Below, piece after piece: positions 1 through 7,384 of a DNA stretch of 42,918 nucleotides. Made by a program: the position numbers and the translations under genes. The notes under the pieces are model-generated. The model had not been told where the DNA came from. It searched no databases and worked only from the letters and a program-made list of their open reading frames with translations. The stretch covers positions 1 to 42,918 of the forward strand of contig CAZCQG010000018.1 in assembly GCA_964500775.1 (NCBI GenBank), written 5' to 3'. The DNA comes from CAZCQG01 sp964500775 (GTDB lineage: Bacteria; Campylobacterota; Campylobacteria; Campylobacterales; CAZCQG01). Position 1 is the first letter of the stretch, and every line of letters begins with the position of its first letter.

Positions 1-473
1 TATAACCCTTTCTTCATCTTCGCTTGGCAAGTAGAGCAGATTCCCACTAACGTCATATCGTGGTCAATGAGCTTAAAGCCTTGAGATTCACATACCTCTT
101 TTTGGAGTTTTTCAATCGTTTCATTTTGAAATTCCACTATAGAGCCGCAGTGCATACACACGAGATGGTCGTGGTGGATATTGCAATTTATCTCGTAGCG
201 TTTGACCTCTTTTGATATAGAGACCGTATTTACGAGATGTGCCTCCTCAAAAAGTATGAGGGCGCGATACACCGTCGAGACTCCGATACCCGGGTCATAT
301 TTTGTACGCACTTCGTTGTATATCTCATCGGGGGTGAGATGCTTACCGCTATCGTACAGAAAACGGAGAACATTTTCTCTGCGCTCTGATTTTCGGAGTT
401 TTGGATTACGTGCGAGATGACTGTTGAGCTTTTGCAACAACTCTTCAAAGCTAACGTGTGATTTGCAGTTCAT
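1..473 (-). CDS. fur: Fur-family ferric uptake regulator (3' end at window edge)
   Basis: Reading the minus strand from the ATG at 473 gives an uninterrupted 157-residue protein starting MNCKSHVSFEELL and reaching the window edge at ...KMKKGL, so at most the stop and perhaps a residue are missing. It has a winged-helix N-terminal half (DEIYNEV, then GVSTVYRAL as recognition helix) and a C-terminal metal-binding half with HHDH and two CxxC pairs (CMHC and CSTC) that would hold the structural zinc. Length and layout match Campylobacter/Helicobacter Fur, an Fe(II)-dependent repressor of iron acquisition. A Fur-box-like sequence lies just upstream and is shared with the divergent DUF2325 gene, so autoregulation is plausible. 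A PerR-type role cannot be fully excluded, but the long N-terminal extension and gene context favour Fur. Confidence 0.9.
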   Translation of the reverse strand, partial: MNCKSHVSFEELLQKLNSHLARNPKLRKSERRENVLRFLYDSGKHLTPDEIYNEVRTKYDPGIGVSTVYRALILFEEAHLVNTVSISKEVKRYEINCNIHHDHLVCMHCGSIVEFQNETIEKLQKEVCESQGFKLIDHDMTLVGICSTCQAKMKKGL

Positions 474-542
474 TTGTATACCTGTATATTTTTCAAAAAT
501 AATAACACAACATCTTTTTAAAAAAAAGATTCAAAGAATCGC

Positions 543-576
543 TTGACAAATCATAATGAATATCGTTATCATTATA
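543..576 (+). promoter_or_regulatory. Promoter with Fur-box-like operator upstream of the DUF2325 gene
   Basis: TTGACA at 543-548 is a perfect -35, and TATCAT at 567-572, 18 bases on, is a fair -10. The stretch 558-576 (GAATATCGTTATCATTATA) matches the 19-base consensus Fur box at about 13 of 19 positions by eye and covers the -10. Occupancy by Fur would therefore block transcription of the DUF2325 gene. The same intergenic region may also drive fur on the other strand. Confidence 0.6.
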
Positions 577-627
577 TAAAAGATGTGTATACTGCGTCTT
601 ATATATAATGATATTTAGGAGATTTTC

Positions 628-954
628 ATGTCGGTATTAGTTTTAGGCGGGGATGACATCACGCAAGTAAAGGGGGTGCTTTACAACTTCGGTTTTGAAA
701 ATGTGACACATTGGGACGGCAGAAGAGAGAGCGTAAATGGCAGAAATATCCCGCAAAAAGCGGAGTGCCTCGTGATGCTCACAAACTACCTCAACCATAA
801 CACGATGAAAAAATTTAAAAATGAAGCCAAGAAAAAAGGGATTCCGCTTATTTGCACCAAAAGCGGTGCAAGTTGCGTTTTTGGTGAATTATGCAAACTC
901 AAGGGAGAATGTGCGTTAGAAAATTGCCGATACGCCAAAAAAAAGAAAGAGTAA
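628..954 (+). CDS. DUF2325 domain protein, probably Fur-regulated
   Basis: A 108-residue protein that starts MSVLVLGGDDITQ, with AGGAG at 617-621 as a good ribosome binding site. The N-terminal GGD motif, a Rossmann-like pattern of short hydrophobic strands (VLVLGG, ECLVMLTNYL, IPLICTKS) and the whole length match the DUF2325 family. The C-terminus has four cysteines (SCVFGELCKLKGEC...C) and a lysine-rich tail, so metal binding is possible. DUF2325 proteins have no established biochemical role. The Fur-box-like promoter and the neighbouring fur and metal transport genes suggest a link to iron limitation, which is inference. Confidence 0.8.
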   Translation: MSVLVLGGDDITQVKGVLYNFGFENVTHWDGRRESVNGRNIPQKAECLVMLTNYLNHNTMKKFKNEAKKKGIPLICTKSGASCVFGELCKLKGECALENCRYAKKKKE

Positions 955-974
955 AAACAGGGTCGTACGGTACA

Positions 975-994
975 ATCCCGAGTAAAAACGGGAT
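975..994 (+). promoter_or_regulatory. Small hairpin covering the presumed RBS of the NicO gene
   Basis: ATCCCG (975-980) and CGGGAT (989-994) form a perfect 6-bp stem with an 8-base A-rich loop, ending three bases before the ATG at 998. The only Shine-Dalgarno-like bases (GGGA) lie in the 3' arm, so folding would hide the start site. A translational control role is inference; there is no obvious alternative RBS. Confidence 0.35.
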
Positions 995-997
995 ACT

Positions 998-2382
998 ATG
1001 AAAAAAATACTCATCGCCTTTTTTGTCTATTTTTCTACGCTCTCAAACCTCCACGCCTGCGCGTTATGCTCGATGTACGATCCGACGATACTCGTGGGGA
1101 TGGAGATAAGGATACAAAACGACACGATCGAAAGACTCGACATCAAATGGGAATTTAGCGAACTTTTTACAAATCAATCGATACTCCAGTACGACGAAAA
1201 TAAAAACGCCAAACTCGACGAAGGGGAGCGTTCTAAGCTCCAAAAAGAGTTCAACGCCGCGCTCTATGATCTCCACTACTACACGAATATCAAGCTTGAT
1301 GATAAAATAATCGGCATACGATTCCCCGACATACTTGCCAATACCGTGAATATCGAAAACGGCAAACTTACTTTGCGCTACGTCGTGGTGCTTCAGGGAA
1401 AACTCCCGCAAAATGACCACGTACTCCAAATACAATTCCGCGATCCAAACAACTTTTACGGTCTTTTTTTCCAAGAAAACTCCGTAACGATAAAAAGCGA
1501 TGCGGACTGGAAACTCGCTAGCGATACAAATCTCTACAGTGCGGTAGCGACGCTCCATTTGACACGCTCTGCAATCACAGCCGAAAACAATATCCCTGAT
1601 TCTAAAGCGCCGCATACACAAGATAGCGCGCTGCTCTCTCTCGCAAAGCTCCTTAGCGACACACTGCTAAAACTCCAAAATATGCTCTATCAAACCGAAG
1701 AAGGGGCTGGGATAGCCGCGTGGATGGGGTTATTGGGATTCTCATTTTTTTATGGGATGCTGCACGCGCTAGGACCGGGGCATGGCAAAAGCATCGTGGG
1801 CGCCTACGTCCTCTCTAGCGACAAAGGGCACAAAGAGGCGTGGTCGATGGCTGGATTTATCGGCATCATCCACGTCCTCTCGGCGTTTTTGCTCACCTTC
1901 GTAGCGACATTTCTAGTGCGCACCTTGGCTGACAAAAGCGCGGCGGAAAATCAGAATCTCATAAGCGCGGTATCGGGAATCCTTATCGTAGCACTCGCAC
2001 TCTATCTCCTCTATAGCAAGCTCATCAAGAAACANNNNNNNNNNNNNNNNNNNNNNNNNNNNNNNNNNNNNNNNNNNNNNNNNNNNNNNNNNNNNNNNNN
2101 NNNNNNNNNNNNNNNNNNNNNNNNNNNNNNNNNNCGGGGACGGTGCTGGTATTTATGGCTGTCTTTAGTATCGGCGCAGTGCAGGGCGGGGTGCTCTCTG
2201 CGATTTTTATGAGTCTAGGGATGAGCTTCGTGATAGGATCGAGCGCCTCGTTTGGCGTAGCGCTTCGGGGGATTTTTGAACAGAGATTGACCTCGCTCTT
2301 ACGCTTCGTAGAGATCGGAGCACTTGCGGTGATGCTGCTATTAGGAAGCGCCCTCGCGCTCCCGTTTATTTTTGGGTTATAG
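998..2382 (+). CDS. NicO-family nickel/cobalt transporter with N-terminal DUF1007 domain (interrupted by assembly gap)
   Basis: The first half (998-2034) encodes a signal peptide followed by a DUF1007-type periplasmic domain (about residues 20-195), then the start of a membrane transporter carrying HALGPGHGKS near residue 260, the His-rich first-helix motif of the NicO/RcnA family. The gene then runs into 100 N. After the gap, the matching C-terminal membrane part (ending SALALPFIFGL, stop at 2380-2382) is in a different reading frame, as expected if the N run is only a placeholder for a gap of unknown size. The true gene is probably one intact ORF. DUF1007-NicO proteins export or import Ni(II)/Co(II) across the inner membrane; direction cannot be told here. 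Its 3' end overlaps the convergent znuA by 17 bases. Confidence 0.8.
2035..2134. other. Assembly gap (100 N)
   Basis: Exactly 100 undetermined bases inside the NicO gene, a standard scaffold placeholder. The flanking coding sequence changes frame across it, so the real gap is not 100 bases modulo 3, unless the gene is truly frameshifted. Confidence 0.97.
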
Positions 2383-3241
2383 AATCGGCTAGACTATAAA
2401 ACATCTGCTCCCAGTCGGGGTTGAGGGGACTTATTTTTATTACCTTGATTCCGAGTGCATCGGCGATTATTTTGGCACTTTTGTCGGAGAATTCAGGTTG
2501 GGTCACTATCGCTTTGACCTGCTCCTCTTTTGCTTCGTCGAGGATGTGTTGCAATGTCTTTGGTTTTGGCTCTTTTCCCTCTACTTCGATAGGAAACTGG
2601 GTGAGATTATATTGCTTTGCAAAGTAGCCAAACGCAGGATGAAACACCATAAACTTCGCCCCTTTTGCCACACCGCTTAGCCTTCTTTGCACCTCGGTAT
2701 CGACGGCATCGACTTTTGCGATAAATGCTTTGTAGTTCTTCTCATACGCATCCGCATGGCTAGTATCGTTTTTGACTAAAGTTTCGTAGATATTTTTGGC
2801 TATGATTTTGAGATTTTCAGGCGATGTCCAGACGTGGGGGTCTTTGCCCCCGTGTTCGTCCTCATGCTCATCGTGTGCTTCGTGCTCCGCCTCGTGATCG
2901 TCGTGACTATGTGCCGCCATCTCTATTTTCTCTATCCCGCTAGAGACGTCCACTATCGCCATATTTTTATTTTGATCGGCAAATCGCTCTAGCCACACCT
3001 CTTCAAACTCCACGCCGATAGAGAAATAGACATTCGCATTTGCCATCTCTTTCATCTGCGAGGGTTTTGGCTCGTAGTTGTGCGGGGAGCTGCCCGCAGG
3101 CACCATCACCGAGACCGTGACGTTTTCGCCGCCGATAGTTTCTGCGATACTCTTTTGCGGGACGATACTCACAATCACGCTTACTTTTGCAAAAGCGGAG
3201 ACGCTCAAAAATAGTAACGATACCACAAGAATCTTTTTCAT
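2366..3241 (-). CDS. znuA: Zinc ABC transporter substrate-binding protein ZnuA
   Basis: A 291-residue cluster A-I solute-binding protein. It has a signal peptide (MKKILVVSLLFLSVSAFA), then the typical SIVPQKSIAETIGG opening and the metal ligand region PHNYEPKPSQM. A histidine/acidic loop rich in HD, HE and HDEH lies at about residues 110-135, just before DPHVWTSPENL. The His-rich loop is typical of ZnuA rather than the Mn-binding MntA relatives. It would capture Zn(II) in the periplasm for a ZnuB/ZnuC importer, but neither partner gene is beside it. Two palindromes lie between it and the divergent Fur-family regulator, which suggests zinc-responsive control. Confidence 0.88.
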   Translation of the reverse strand: MKKILVVSLLFLSVSAFAKVSVIVSIVPQKSIAETIGGENVTVSVMVPAGSSPHNYEPKPSQMKEMANANVYFSIGVEFEEVWLERFADQNKNMAIVDVSSGIEKIEMAAHSHDDHEAEHEAHDEHEDEHGGKDPHVWTSPENLKIIAKNIYETLVKNDTSHADAYEKNYKAFIAKVDAVDTEVQRRLSGVAKGAKFMVFHPAFGYFAKQYNLTQFPIEVEGKEPKPKTLQHILDEAKEEQVKAIVTQPEFSDKSAKIIADALGIKVIKISPLNPDWEQMFYSLADSITQK

Positions 3242-3254
3242 TGCTTTCCTTTTT

Positions 3255-3269
3255 TGCGACCTAGTCGCA
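3255..3269. promoter_or_regulatory. Palindrome 1, putative Zur-type operator
   Basis: TGCGACCTAGTCGCA is an inverted repeat (TGCGAC, 3-base spacer, GTCGCA) 13 bases upstream of the znuA start. A near-identical copy lies 51 bases away towards the divergent regulator gene, about five helical turns. The placement suggests the local Fur-family protein binds here, which is inference. Confidence 0.6.
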
Positions 3270-3306
3270 TTTATAGATGGCGATTATATAGCCCGATTTA
3301 TTAATC

Positions 3307-3319
3307 GCGACTTAGTCGC
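3307..3319. promoter_or_regulatory. Palindrome 2, putative Zur-type operator
   Basis: GCGACTTAGTCGC repeats the core of the palindrome at 3255-3269 with one base changed in the spacer. It sits about 38 bases upstream of the ATG of the Fur-family regulator, so it could mediate autoregulation. Confidence 0.6.
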
Positions 3320-3357
3320 AAAAAAAGAATCAGCCCCTTTTGGTTAGAATCCTCCCC

Positions 3358-3702
3358 ATGGAAATAAAACTGACAAACGCAAGAAAAGAGTTATTGGAGA
3401 TACTACAAAAAAGCGCCAAGCCGCTAAGCTTCGAGGATATACGCCACGACATCTCGATGGACAAGGCGACCTTTTATCGAAACATCACGATATTTGAAAA
3501 AGAGGGGATCGTCGATAGTTTTGAATCCAACGACAAAAAAAGATACTACGAACTCCACGACACCCCCCACGCCCACTTCGTCTGCGTAGCGTGCAACGCC
3601 ATAGAGTGTCTAGAATCCTTGCCGCATATCTCGCTGGAAAATCACACGATAGAGAATATCATCATCAAGGGAAAGTGTCCGAGGTGCATAGGAATGGAGT
3701 GA
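3358..3702 (+). CDS. Fur-family regulator, probably the zinc regulator Zur
   Basis: A 114-residue protein from the ATG at 3358 (MEIKLTNARKELLE); an in-frame TTG at 3340 is possible but adds residues unlike the family. It has the winged helix (MDKATFYRNITIFEKEG) and the Fur-type metal domain with HAHFVCVAC...EC and a terminal CPRC. It is shorter than the Fur at the window start. The divergent position relative to znuA, with two shared palindromes between them, makes Zur the most likely specificity. PerR or Fur-like specificity is not excluded from sequence alone. It ends 7 bases before the convergent DGQHR gene. Confidence 0.8.
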   Translation: MEIKLTNARKELLEILQKSAKPLSFEDIRHDISMDKATFYRNITIFEKEGIVDSFESNDKKRYYELHDTPHAHFVCVACNAIECLESLPHISLENHTIENIIIKGKCPRCIGME

Positions 3703-3709
3703 TCTCTTC

Positions 3710-4903
3710 CTACTTTTTTAATTCAGTAAGGCTTCGCAATTTTTCATATAGCTTCTTCTGTAGTGAAGCACTTCCTGCTCCTGCAAATTCGCTTTTCACA
3801 TCAAAAAGCTCTTTTTTCTGCACTTTGATTTTTTCAAAGTGCTTATCTAACTCAATATAAAAATGATTCTTATCGTAATTAATCGATTCAAATTTTTCTA
3901 AAATATCATTCAAAAGTCGCAATAACGCATAGATTCCCGTAGTTTTAAACATAATGGATTTGTAGTGATACGAGGAAAAAATGTCTTCTCCGTCTTTCTT
4001 TGTTTTTTTGGGGTAATAATCTTTAAAGTTCTCTTTTAAATATGTAAAATAGTCTATAAATACCATGGGAAGTACTTTGTAGTTTGAACCTCCGTTGGTT
4101 TCATACTCGATGTAATACCCATACAGACTGTTTCCCTTGCTTAGCATATTTTTCTTGATAGTCTCAACCATAAAAGCTAGAGAGATTATTCCCTCTCCCG
4201 TCCCGAGCATTTTTACTATTCCTTGATGTTCTTCGCTTTCATTTATTGCTTTTACGAGAAAATGGGCAAAGGTATCATAGTTTTTATCAAACGGCAAAAC
4301 GCCAAGTATGTCATACATCAGAGACTTATTAACAGGCTTTTGATTGAAGTTTACATCCGCAAAAACGATAGACTGCTGATATGTATCATTACCAATCATA
4401 AGCGTTACCAAAAAATTAAAATCTTCTTTTTTATATGCCCCGCTCTCATCAAAAAAGCTTTTTGCGCCAACGAATCTATGTTGCCCGTCTATAATTAGAA
4501 TGCTGTTTTTATCTTGATTGAAACCGTATCTTGGTACATATAACGCTCCTTTATCTTTGTAAAAAAGTGCCTTTGCTTCTCCATTTTCAACAAAATAATT
4601 TTTTATCCAAACTTCATCGTCGGTATACTCGGGGCAATTATCCGACTCTATGTCTATGCCTAGAATCAAAGGGGTTGGAAATATGGGAAGGTCTTTTTTG
4701 TAATCAGTCTCTACCCTCTTTTTGATAAACTCTTTTATCTTTTTTGTATTGTTTTCGTCAATATCTCTTTGAAAATTCTGATCATCTTCACGTCTGCTTG
4801 TTAACTTAATGGATTCTTCGAGATTGGCAAAACTCATCGTGGAAAAGAACATCTCTGCAGTTAGCTGCCGTATACCTGTTAAATGTATTACTACATAGTT
4901 CAT
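3710..4903 (-). CDS. DGQHR-domain protein (DndB-like)
   Basis: A 397-residue soluble protein with the signature DGQHR at residues 139-143 (IIDGQHRFVGAKSF), followed by FADVNFNQKPVNKSL at about 181-195. This is the usual second motif of the DGQHR family, which includes DndB, the regulatory protein of phosphorothioate DNA modification. No dndCDE genes are nearby, so this is a solitary member. Such orphans often occur in defence islands, but their function is not established. It follows the membrane coiled-coil gene with 9 bases between them, so the two are very probably one transcript. Base composition is clearly more AT-rich than the genes on both sides, which suggests acquisition by transfer. 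Confidence 0.75.
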   Translation of the reverse strand: MNYVVIHLTGIRQLTAEMFFSTMSFANLEESIKLTSRREDDQNFQRDIDENNTKKIKEFIKKRVETDYKKDLPIFPTPLILGIDIESDNCPEYTDDEVWIKNYFVENGEAKALFYKDKGALYVPRYGFNQDKNSILIIDGQHRFVGAKSFFDESGAYKKEDFNFLVTLMIGNDTYQQSIVFADVNFNQKPVNKSLMYDILGVLPFDKNYDTFAHFLVKAINESEEHQGIVKMLGTGEGIISLAFMVETIKKNMLSKGNSLYGYYIEYETNGGSNYKVLPMVFIDYFTYLKENFKDYYPKKTKKDGEDIFSSYHYKSIMFKTTGIYALLRLLNDILEKFESINYDKNHFYIELDKHFEKIKVQKKELFDVKSEFAGAGSASLQKKLYEKLRSLTELKK

Positions 4904-4912
4904 ATGCTAGCC

Positions 4913-5479
4913 TTAAAAAGGGTTGTCATTTTTTGGGTTCTCATCATGTGGTTCGCCAATATTGTTGTGTGAACCTTCAGCATTTCTTATATCAGCTAAT
5001 TTTATTAATTCTGTTATTTTTTTATCTACCGCTTCTATAGCGGTAGATTCAATCATTGGCTTAATGTCAGCAGTTGAGGATTTAAACATATTCTTTATTT
5101 CATTTATTGCATTATCTTTATCTTCTTTTATAGATTTTATTGCTTCATCGATCCCTTTTTTTCCTCTAAATCCTAAAAAAGTCAAAATTATGCCAACAAC
5201 AATGGATGTTGCCGTAATAATAGCTCCGAATATTTGAACATAATAATAAAGATGTTCAAGTTCGCTATTTTTTGTTGTCAAATCAGAAATCTGCGTTGTA
5301 TATATTCTTCTATTTTCTTCAAGTTGTCTATTTAAAAACTGTATGTCGGATTCCATGTTTTTAAGTTTGTAAGTTAATTCCAACTCTTTTTGCAGCTGTT
5401 CTGTCGAGTTTGTTTCGGCAAATAGCCAAGAACTCCCAAGAAACAAGAAAAAGCAAACTATAAACACAATCTTATTCAT
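4913..5479 (-). CDS. Membrane-anchored coiled-coil protein of unknown function
   Basis: From the ATG at 5479 the protein has 188 residues: a cleavable-looking signal segment (MNKIVFIVCFFLFLGSSWLFAE), a periplasmic coiled coil (about residues 22-70, QLQKELELTYKLKNMES onward), a strong membrane helix (about 75-100, IFGAIITATSIVVGIILTFLG), and a charged cytoplasmic tail with alternating Lys/Glu ending in an Asn/Asp-rich C-terminus. An upstream ATG at 5497 would add six residues before the signal segment and overlaps a TTGCATT half-site, so I prefer 5479. I recognise no named family. It is the first gene of a two-gene unit with the DGQHR protein, and may be its membrane anchor or sensor (inference). 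Confidence 0.65.
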   Translation of the reverse strand: MNKIVFIVCFFLFLGSSWLFAETNSTEQLQKELELTYKLKNMESDIQFLNRQLEENRRIYTTQISDLTTKNSELEHLYYYVQIFGAIITATSIVVGIILTFLGFRGKKGIDEAIKSIKEDKDNAINEIKNMFKSSTADIKPMIESTAIEAVDKKITELIKLADIRNAEGSHNNIGEPHDENPKNDNPF

Positions 5480-5548
5480 TAAGCTAGTCCATTGCATTCT
5501 ATATTTAAATTAGCACTTCTCTAATAACTGCGCACATCATATACTATT

Positions 5549-5563
5549 TTGCATTGAATGCAA
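5549..5563. promoter_or_regulatory. Palindrome upstream of the coiled-coil/DGQHR cassette
   Basis: TTGCATTGAATGCAA is a perfect 7-1-7 inverted repeat 70-85 bases upstream of the preferred start. A third TTGCATT half-site lies at 5492-5498. The position between the end of the ABC-F gene and the cassette suggests an operator for the cassette's own promoter. No binding protein can be named. Confidence 0.45.
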
Positions 5564-5601
5564 CAAAAGGATAATCTTATAGTGCGAAATTATTACCCTT
5601 T

Positions 5602-7203
5602 TTACTCCTCCAGCCCCATTTCCTCCACATACGCTTCATAATTCCCTTTGAAGTCGATCACTTTGTTGTCTGCTTTGAACTCTATGATTCTATTGGCAAA
5701 TGCGTCGATAAGCTCGCGGTCGTGGGTGACGCAGATGACGTTGCCTTTGTAGTTGTAGAGCGCTTCGCCCATGGCGACGATGGCTTCTAGGTCGAGATGG
5801 TTGGTCGGTTCGTCTAGGACGAGGAAGTTTGCCCCTTCTAGCATGAGCTTGGAGAGGAGCATTCTGTGTTTTTCGCCCCCGCTTAGGGAGTTGACGCTTT
5901 TTTCCTGCTCTTCGCCGCTAAAGAGCATCCGTCCGAGGCAGCTTCTAATGTCGGTGGCGTCGCGCTTTCTATCAAATCCCTCTAGCCATTGATAGAGATT
6001 CTCGTCCCCCTTGACGATGTCGGTGGCGTTTTGGGGGAAGTAGCCACGCTGTACCGTCACGCCCCAGTCTACCTTGCCGCTATCGGGTTTGATCTCCTCC
6101 ATAATGATCTTGCAAAACGTCGTCTTGCCGATACCGTTTGCGCCGATGAGAGCGATCTTGTCGCCCGGCTCTATGAGGATAGTCAGCTCTTTTAAAACTT
6201 GGAGGTCATCGTATTTTTTGGAGATATTCTCGATTTTGAGCGCTTCATTGCCTATCTCCCTATTGGGGCGAAACACGATGCTCGGGTCGCGTCGACTGCT
6301 CATTTTTAGGTCTTCGATGTTGAGCTTTTCGAGTTGCTTTTGTCGGCTAGTCGCTTGCTTTGCTTTTGAAGCGTTCGCGGAAAATCGCCGTATGAAGCTC
6401 TCTAGGTCTTCTTTCTCTTTGAGCTTTTTATTGCGCTCCATCTCTTGCTGTTTGGAGATGAGATTTGCCGCGATGTACCAGTCGTCGTAGTTGCCCGTAA
6501 ACTCTCGGATATTTTGGAAGTCGAGGTCTAGGATATGGGTGCAGACGCTATTGATAAAGTGCCTGTCGTGCGAGATGACCACCATCGTCCCTTCGTGGAG
6601 TTTGAGCTTGTGTTCGAGCCAACTTATGGTGTGGATGTCGAGGTTGTTGGTCGGCTCATCGAGGAAAAGGATGTCGGGATTTGGGAAGAGCACTTGGGCG
6701 AGGAGCACTTTAAACTTATCACCCCCCGTGATAGTGCGCATCAGATCGTTGTGGATAGCTGCAGGGAATCCAAGCTCTTCTAGCATCTTCTCGATTTGTA
6801 TGTCGTACTCATACGTCGGATCCTCCTCTACGCACACCATCTCTAGCTCGCCGAGGCGATTATTCACCGCATCACTTTCAAAATCCCCCTCCATATAGAG
6901 CTTCTCTTTCTCTTTGATCGCATCATAGAGCCTTTTGTTGCCATAAAGCACGGCATCTTTGATCGTGAAGTCCTCAAACGCGTATTGGTCTTGTTTGAGC
7001 ACCCCGATCTTCTTGCCGTTTTCGACGATAATATCGCCCCCCGTGTGCTCCATCTCGCCGCTAAGTATTTTTAGAAAAGTCGATTTCCCCGCACCGTTCG
7101 CGCCGATAAGACCGTAGCGTTTACCGATGTCGAGTTTGATATTTACGTTTTCAAAAAGTTTTCTGGCTCCAAATTGCATGGTCAGATTCATAGTTTGTAA
7201 CAA
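5602..7203 (-). CDS. ABC-F family ATPase (YbiT-like ribosome-associated factor)
   Basis: A 533-residue soluble protein with two ABC domains and no membrane segments. Domain 1 has Walker A GANGAGKS (about 35-42) and Walker B ILFLDEPTNNLD. Domain 2 has GANGIGKT, the signature NSLSGGEKHRM and FLVLDEPTNHLD. The charged linker between them (about 245-290) is the P-site tRNA interaction motif that defines ABC-F proteins, which act on the ribosome rather than as transporters. The first ABC signature is ITGGDK rather than LSGGE, as seen in some YbiT-like members. The start is a TTG at 7203, chosen because GGAG lies six bases upstream; the ATG 12 bases downstream is too far from it. Confidence 0.88.
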   Translation of the reverse strand: MLQTMNLTMQFGARKLFENVNIKLDIGKRYGLIGANGAGKSTFLKILSGEMEHTGGDIIVENGKKIGVLKQDQYAFEDFTIKDAVLYGNKRLYDAIKEKEKLYMEGDFESDAVNNRLGELEMVCVEEDPTYEYDIQIEKMLEELGFPAAIHNDLMRTITGGDKFKVLLAQVLFPNPDILFLDEPTNNLDIHTISWLEHKLKLHEGTMVVISHDRHFINSVCTHILDLDFQNIREFTGNYDDWYIAANLISKQQEMERNKKLKEKEDLESFIRRFSANASKAKQATSRQKQLEKLNIEDLKMSSRRDPSIVFRPNREIGNEALKIENISKKYDDLQVLKELTILIEPGDKIALIGANGIGKTTFCKIIMEEIKPDSGKVDWGVTVQRGYFPQNATDIVKGDENLYQWLEGFDRKRDATDIRSCLGRMLFSGEEQEKSVNSLSGGEKHRMLLSKLMLEGANFLVLDEPTNHLDLEAIVAMGEALYNYKGNVICVTHDRELIDAFANRIIEFKADNKVIDFKGNYEAYVEEMGLEE

Positions 7204-7273
7204 TTTTTGCTCCTGCGTATCGCGTTATTTTTATCGGAATCTTATCTGAAAATCTATTTTGTTATAATTACTG

Positions 7274-7373
7274 NNNNNNNNNNNNNNNNNNNNNNNNNNN
7301 NNNNNNNNNNNNNNNNNNNNNNNNNNNNNNNNNNNNNNNNNNNNNNNNNNNNNNNNNNNNNNNNNNNNNNNNN
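7274..7373. other. Assembly gap (100 N)
   Basis: Exactly 100 N between the ABC-F gene and the pgl cluster. Genes may be missing here, including further pgl genes, because the pglA start follows the gap by only 11 bases. Confidence 0.97.
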
Positions 7374-7384
7374 TCGGAGCCGCT

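Noticed and set aside
1064..1621. 185-codon minus-strand frame
   Set aside because: Antisense to the DUF1007 part of the NicO gene, no RBS.
2135..2212. C-terminus of the NicO gene read in the first frame through the N run
   Set aside because: Depends on the arbitrary gap length; the other frame gives the conserved membrane C-terminus.
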